Shown here: positions 58,954-64,000 of the stretch, in pieces | Layout: every line of letters starts with the position of its first letter | Numbering within the stretch: the stretch's first letter is position 1 | Source: Avena insularis | Lineage: Eukaryota > Streptophyta > Magnoliopsida > Poales > Poaceae | Length of the DNA: 64,000 nucleotides | NCBI GenBank assembly: GCA_023614405.1 | Contig: CM042686.1 | Coordinates: 469,496,740 to 469,560,739, forward strand | Direction: 5' to 3' | Translations under genes and position numbers: made by a program | Notes under the pieces: generated by a model | What the model was told of the DNA's origin: nothing | The model's database searches: none | Seen by the model: only the letters and a program-made list of their open reading frames with translations

Positions 58954-61698
58954 CTAACTTAAAGGCGTTAAAGAAAAGTACTTATTGGGAGATAACCCAA
59001 AAGTTTTCGATGAGTCTTGGAAGTTATTAATTAAGTAATAACCACTCCTTATCCTTTTTATTTGCTTTTTGTGCCAAGAGTAACCTCTAATGAGAGAGAA
59101 GTAATGATTGGGAAAGTTGTTGTCCCGAAACAGATTTCTGTGCTTCATCGTAAAAATTCGTGTAAAATCTCTGTATGTCCTTTTGAGGCGTGAATTTTTT
59201 TGCTTCTGCCCCAGGTTGTTATCTAACTTTCGTTAGTTCAACACTTTTCGATTTGAGCAACAGAAGGTCTTCGAAAAAATTCGTCTTTACCTGCTGGTCT
59301 GTTTTGACAGATTTCTGCCATTATTTGCATTTGCTTCTTGTTGGTTCCTTTTTGAGTTCTTTTGGGGAATTGAGATTTTTGAGGGAAGTGCTACAGTAGC
59401 TTGTGTTTTAATGGAAGTTTTATTAGTGTTGAAACTGAACCCAAAGACTTATTATCTTGAGTGCACTAATGTTGCTAAGATTGTGTGAAGTTTTGTATGA
59501 AGGAAAATTTTCAGGTGTATGGAAGGAATGAGTAATGAGATGAAGGATGGGCTAAAGCTCAAGCTTGGGGATGCCATGCGTGTCACCCCAAGAAATATCC
59601 AAGAAGTACAAGCGTCAAACCTTGGGGATGCCCAAGGCATCCCCCTCTTCATCAATAAAAATCCCAGGTTTCTTCCAAACACTTCATTTTTATTGTTTCA
59701 TGCACAGTTGTGTTGTTCTTGGAGCGTATCTTGTTTTCGTTTTGGTTTTTCGTTTGCTTGGTTTGCTTAGTTTGCTGAATAAATTGGTTGTACCCCCTCT
59801 TTCATACATGGGTTTTCAAATAGTTTGGTTTGGATTGGAAAAGAGTAGGAAAGTTCATACTTAAGTGGTAAAAAGAGCTTGTTTTTGACGGTGGCCTATG
59901 CTTTGTCATGCCATGCTTGATATTGTTTTGGCTTTATGCTTAGTATTCTTTGCTGTAGCATGACTTGTTATAAACAATTGAGATTGCTTAATGTGCCTTG
60001 GAAGGATCATGCATTGTTTTAGCATATTAAAGCATAGTATTGTGGTATTCTCCTTTGATGCTTTATTTGGGTTGACTTGGCACATGCTCACACCATGTTA
60101 TGACTATCTCAAGTCACCATAGCCTTTATGATCCTTTAGTTTTCAACTTGTAGTATCACTTTATGCTTTGATCAATGATGTTTTGTCGCTCTGCATGATT
60201 ATGGCCATTATTTCTCTCTTAGTTTGTCGCTCCCAGTCTTTTACTAGCCTCCACAACCAAGTATGAGTTCCACTCATGCATCCAACTCCCTGAACCAAGT
60301 TACTCCAAAGAGTCCACCATACCTACCTACTAGCTTATGCTATTCCAAGTATATTCATGCTTTTGTTTACCTTCCAAATTAAACTTGTTATGAGAAAACT
60401 AGTGATTAAAGCTGTCACGAACTTGATGGCACACTTTACTTTTCTTGCCCTTAATAAACTTGAACCACTGTGTCGTCTATGTTGTATATGCTTGCACTTA
60501 TTTGTTAGGAATTAGCAGAAACATGCTTTCATGGGGAACGCTTTCAACATTGCACTTGGTACTTGTACCTAGTTGATATCATGCTCTTTTGTATATGGAT
60601 ATCGTCGGTGTGAAATGAAAGGGGAGCTTGTAAGTCTATGGAGTTATGTATATGTGTTAGAGAAACGCCTAGGTCGCTGGTCTAATCCATGCTGACATGG
60701 TGGAAACCTGCAGCGTAACCATAATGAGATGTCTATGAAGCATTCTTATTATAAAAATAAGAGAGTCCTATATTGAGAAAAAAAGAGAAAAGAAAAAAAA
60801 AAGATTATGAAAAGAGGAAAGAGAGAAAAAAGCACCATATTCCCATGGTAAATAAGAAGATTGCTGAGATGCTTGTTGTCTGCTTGCCTTGTCATTTTGA
60901 TATGGGGATTCTTCCGTATCATCGGGCAAGGGGTACCCCGTTGGCGGTTCTCTATGATACACATGTACTTACGATGACAAGAACTTACCGGTGACTAAAC
61001 TTGAGTAGCATGAGGAGCGGCCCTCGTATTCAAGGGACATGAGATTCCTAACTTATACTTCGTCAAGCATGTACACCATAGTTTGTTCACTTTAACCTTA
61101 ATCACTTCAAGATGCTTATGATAGGGGCAATGAGAGTTGAAAGCTATAAGTACCATAATTTTTGGAAGCTCTTTATGAGACTTGAATCCCTACTTCCTTT
61201 TATTAAGGCCTTTCTCCCACCATTACATATTGAGTCTCCACCTTCTACCTTTATGCACCTACTTTGAGAGCATAGTGGTCATTCTTAGTTCTATGTGCAT
61301 TGTCCCAAGACTAGTTGATTGATGCATAACTTGATATTCCTTGTTTTAAACTATTTGTATCTAGTCACTCTTATGAACTTTGAAGGTGTCCTATGCATTT
61401 ATGTTTGCTACTCTATGAGGGACAAGCTGAATGCCACTATGCTATGTTTTCTTTTTGTGAAACAAACAAACGTCTTGCAAAGCATTCTTATTCATGAATC
61501 TTTTGTTTGTGCCTTTTCATGTTGCATCATAGTTTCTTTGTCATATTGCTAGAACTTTGTCTTTCATGTTATGATTGAAGTACTATGATCACAACTTTGA
61601 ATGTTTTACATATACTTTGATCAAGTCTCTCATGGTGCATGTCACCTCAAAAATTATTCTTTCTTTTTATCACTTACCTACTCGAGGACGAGCAGGAG
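58954..61698 (+). other. 3' untranslated module of element D
   Basis: Collinear with element C: GGGAGATAACCC (58988), the short frame at 59519-59770, the perfect hairpin 59624-59644, a purine-rich tract (about 60771-60832) and the CTCGAGGACGAGCAGGAG lead-in to the PPT. Confidence 0.7.
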
Positions 61699-61714
61699 TT
61701 AAGCTTGGGGATGT
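61699..61714 (+). other. Polypurine tract of element D
   Basis: TTAAGCTTGGGGATGT directly precedes TGATAC of the 3' LTR. Confidence 0.88.
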
Positions 61715-63147
61715 TGATACATTGCAAATGTATCTATAATTTTTGATGTTCCATGCTTGGTTTTATCTACTTTCTTATGTTTTGTCCACACTTTGGAGTA
61801 CTTTTCATATGATTTCTTGGACTAACCTATTAACAAGAGCCACAGTGCCAGTTGCCTGTTTTCTGCTGTTTTTCGTTCCAGGAAGTCAGAAAGTGAATAT
61901 TCTCGGAATTGGACGGGACAAAAGCCAAAGTTACTATTTTCCCGGAAGACTCACGGAGCCAGAAGGAGAGTCGGAGAGTGGCCACAGGGTGGCCACACCC
62001 CCCTTGGCATGGGCCAGCCTAGACCACGTCAGGGCATGGTGTGGGCCCCCTGGCTGGCCACCGACCTTGCCTCTTTCGCCTATAAGAGCCTCCCGATGCA
62101 TAAACCGTAAAGAATCAAGCCTCCAGCCACGAAAAGTTCTGCAGCACCGCCGCCACCGAAGGGGAGATTCGGGGGACAGAAAGTCTCTGTTCCGGCACCC
62201 TGCTGGGACGGGGAAGTGCCCCCGGAGCCATCTCCATCGATCTCCACCACCATCTCCATCACCATTGCTGATTCCCATGATGAGGAGGGAGTAGATCTCT
62301 CTCGAGGCTAAGGGTTCTACCGGTATCTATGTGTTCATCTCTCTCTCTCTCTATGCATGATCTTATTGAGATCATGAGCTTGTAATCTATAGATCCACCT
62401 TGCTACTCAAGTGCTTTAATAGATCTCTGCTCTCCCCATGTGTGTGAAGTTGACAGTGTGCACACCATGGTGGCACTTAGGCTAGAGATTACAAATACTT
62501 GTTATGAGTTATATTTGGAGTTGGATGTCTTTATGAAATTGTGGTGTTTGTTGGACCTATCTAGAGCTCAAGGTGACAGTGTGGGGTTATCTAGATGGGA
62601 AAGGCTTACTTTGAGGTGTGCTGTTATAGCCCTACCATGGATTAGAGTGTCCAACCGGAGAGTAGTTCAGCATAGTATCATAAAGAATAATATATTTATA
62701 TGAGAGTGTTCACTAGTGAAAGTATGATCCCTAGGCCTTGTTTCTAAGCACTGAAACACCGTTAGCTATTAGATCTGTTACATGTTTGCTTGCTTCCATC
62801 TTTATTTCAGTTTTACTTTAGTCTTTTCCCACGTCAACCACACGCCATCAAGCTATTTTATATCATCGTTACCACTTATAATTATCCATACCACTTGTAT
62901 TTCACTATCTCTTCGCCGAACTAGTGCACCTATACACCTGACAAGTGTATTGGGTGTGTTGGGGACACAAGAGACTTCTTGTATCTTGATTGCAGGGTTG
63001 CTTGAGAGGGGATACCTTTGACCACTTCCTCCCTGAGTTTGATAAACCTTGGGTGATCCACTTAAGGGAAAACTTGCTGCTGTTCTACAAACCTCTGCAC
63101 TTGGAGGCCCAACAACTGTCTACAAGAATAGAAGTGCGTAGACATCA
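61715..63147 (+). repeat. 3' LTR of element D
   Basis: 1433 bp, termini identical to the 5' LTR, followed by GTGGG. TATA-like TATAAGA at 62081-62087. Confidence 0.96.
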
Positions 63148-64000
63148 GTGGGTGTTGAAGAACAAGCAAGATGAGAACAAAACCGCCACAAGAAACGAAG
63201 CAAGGTTAGTGGCGCAAGGGTATGCCGAAATAGAAGGTATCGACTATGTGGACACCTTTGAGCCCGTTACTCTCCCTGAAGCTATTTGTCTCTTGCTTGC
63301 ATATGCATATTTTTATAACTTCAAGCTTTATCAAATGGATGTGAAAATTGCATTTCTTAATGGTCCATTGAAATAGGTTGCATATGTAGCTCAACCCCTA
63401 GGTTTCGAAGACACACGGTATCCCAACCATGTGTATCTATTCCATAAGGCTCTCTACGGACTAAAGCAAGCTCCTCATGATTGGTATGATCACCTTAGGG
63501 ATTTCTTACTCATGGACGGGTTTAGCATGGGTAATGTTGATTCCACCCTTTTCACAAAATGGGTTAAAGGGGTTGGCTTATTCATTGTTCAAATTTATGT
63601 TGATGATATTATCTTTGGTGGAGCTAACAAATCTCATAACAAAGCTTTTGCCGAGTTGATGACTATTTAGGATGTCCATGTTGAGGGAGTTGAAGTACTT
63701 TCTAGGCTACATTATGAAGAAACTTGCTCAAGGCACCTTCATCTCCCAAGAAAAGTATGTGAAGGACATGATGAAAAAGTTTGATATGACCAATGCTAAT
63801 CCTGCAAGGACACCCATGCCCCTAAATGGGCAACTTGGTCTTATACAAGGTGGGAATGACATGGATCAAAAGGTATATAGCTCCATGATTAGTTCCTTCC
63901 TCTACCTTTGTGCTTCTAGGCCGGATATCATGTGAAGTGTTGCAATGTGTGCTTGTTTTTAATCCGCTCCCAAGGAGTGCCATTTGACGGCGGTCAAACG
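63148..64000 (+). pseudogene. Copia reverse transcriptase of element E (partial, runs off the window)
   Basis: It continues the RVT_2 domain: ARLVAQGYAEIEGIDYVDTF, LYQMDVKIAFLNG (catalytic Asp codon at 63338), HVYLFHKALYGLKQAPHDWY and QIYVDDIIFGG, with the catalytic YVDD at 63596-63607. After a frameshift, LKYFLGYIMKKLAQGTFISQ and YLCASRPDIM complete the palm/connection region. Lesions are TAG at 63374-63376, TAG near 63668 with a shift, and TGA after DIM near 63932. All three catalytic Asp codons survive, but the chain is broken. RNase H and the 3' LTR would lie beyond 64000. Confidence 0.9.

Larger units (their letters stand above)
56517..63147 (+). mobile_element. Element D: full-length non-autonomous LTR retrotransposon, same family as A, inserted in E
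   Basis: LTRs of 1428 bp (56517-57944) and 1433 bp (61715-63147), perfect GTGGG duplication, a duplicated tRNA-Asp PBS, the acidic ORF (58166-58953), the shared 3' module and a PPT (61699-61714). LTRs look very alike by eye, making D the youngest or among the youngest insertions here. It has no gag domain, protease or polymerase of its own. Confidence 0.95.
37959..64000 (+). mobile_element. Element E: Maximus/SIRE-like Ty1/copia retrotransposon, degraded and split by three insertions
   Basis: Coding pieces appear in the correct Copia order: gag (38011-40120 and 46487-46528), integrase (47310-47785), pol linker and reverse-transcriptase start (55754-56516), reverse transcriptase (63148 to the window end). 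At the F, G and D junctions the reading frame resumes once one copy of the 5-bp duplication is removed, which ties the pieces to one element. The gag end, protease and integrase start are missing where a truncated Angela-like LTR lies. Many stops and frameshifts show it is long dead. The rest, including the 3' LTR, would lie beyond the window. Confidence 0.85.

Noticed and set aside
1..64000. Host protein-coding genes, tRNA or rRNA genes
   Set aside because: No uninterrupted domain-bearing exon series or cloverleaf was found. The tRNA-Asp-like words are primer binding sites of retroelements, not tRNA genes.

Overview
This 64 kb window is repeat-dominated DNA from a large grass genome. The LTR-retrotransposon types (Sabrina/WHAM-like Athila-clade Ty3/gypsy, Angela/BARE-like and Maximus/SIRE-like Ty1/copia) point to a Pooideae grass, most likely Triticeae or a close relative such as oat. 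I infer this from family resemblance only; family names are tentative because I could run no database search. I see no intact host gene, no rRNA or tRNA gene, no CRISPR array and nothing bacterial.

Six LTR retrotransposons can be delimited to the base. Each has two LTRs, a perfect 5-bp target-site duplication (TSD), and sites that fit a tRNA-Asp primer binding site (PBS) and a polypurine tract (PPT). They are A (1961-8574, minus, TSD AACAT), B (21530-35994, minus, GTCCT, split by C), C (23298-31448, plus, AGGAC), F (40121-46481, minus, TCAAG), G (47786-55753, plus, GGTAT) and D (56517-63147, plus, GTGGG). F, G and D all lie inside the coding region of one older Maximus/SIRE-like Copia element (E), whose reading frame can be followed across the F, G and D insertion sites from about 37.96 kb to the window end. 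C is nested in B.

Layout: 1-1955 unclassified; 1961-8574 element A; 8580-9151 continuation of the interrupted left flank; 9152-10788 a lone Angela-like LTR; 10.8-21.5 kb old decayed DNA with two broken DNA-transposon-type reading frames and a decayed gypsy LTR; 21.5-36.0 kb the B/C nest; 36.0-64.0 kb element E with F, a truncated Angela-like LTR, G and D.

A, B and D are one non-autonomous family and C and F another. They share the LTR 5' part, promoter architecture, 3' untranslated module and PPT, but carry different coding modules. C keeps a broken Athila gag-protease. A, B and D carry in the gag position an unusual acidic/tyrosine-rich ORF of about 267 codons with a hydrophobic C-terminus. 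None of A, B, C, D, F or G encodes reverse transcriptase, so all must have been moved by enzymes encoded elsewhere. The points most worth a second look are that ORF, the module exchange, a duplicated PBS in A and D, a palindromic LTR terminus with a compensatory change in B, and a conserved hairpin with two alternative folds in the 3' module.
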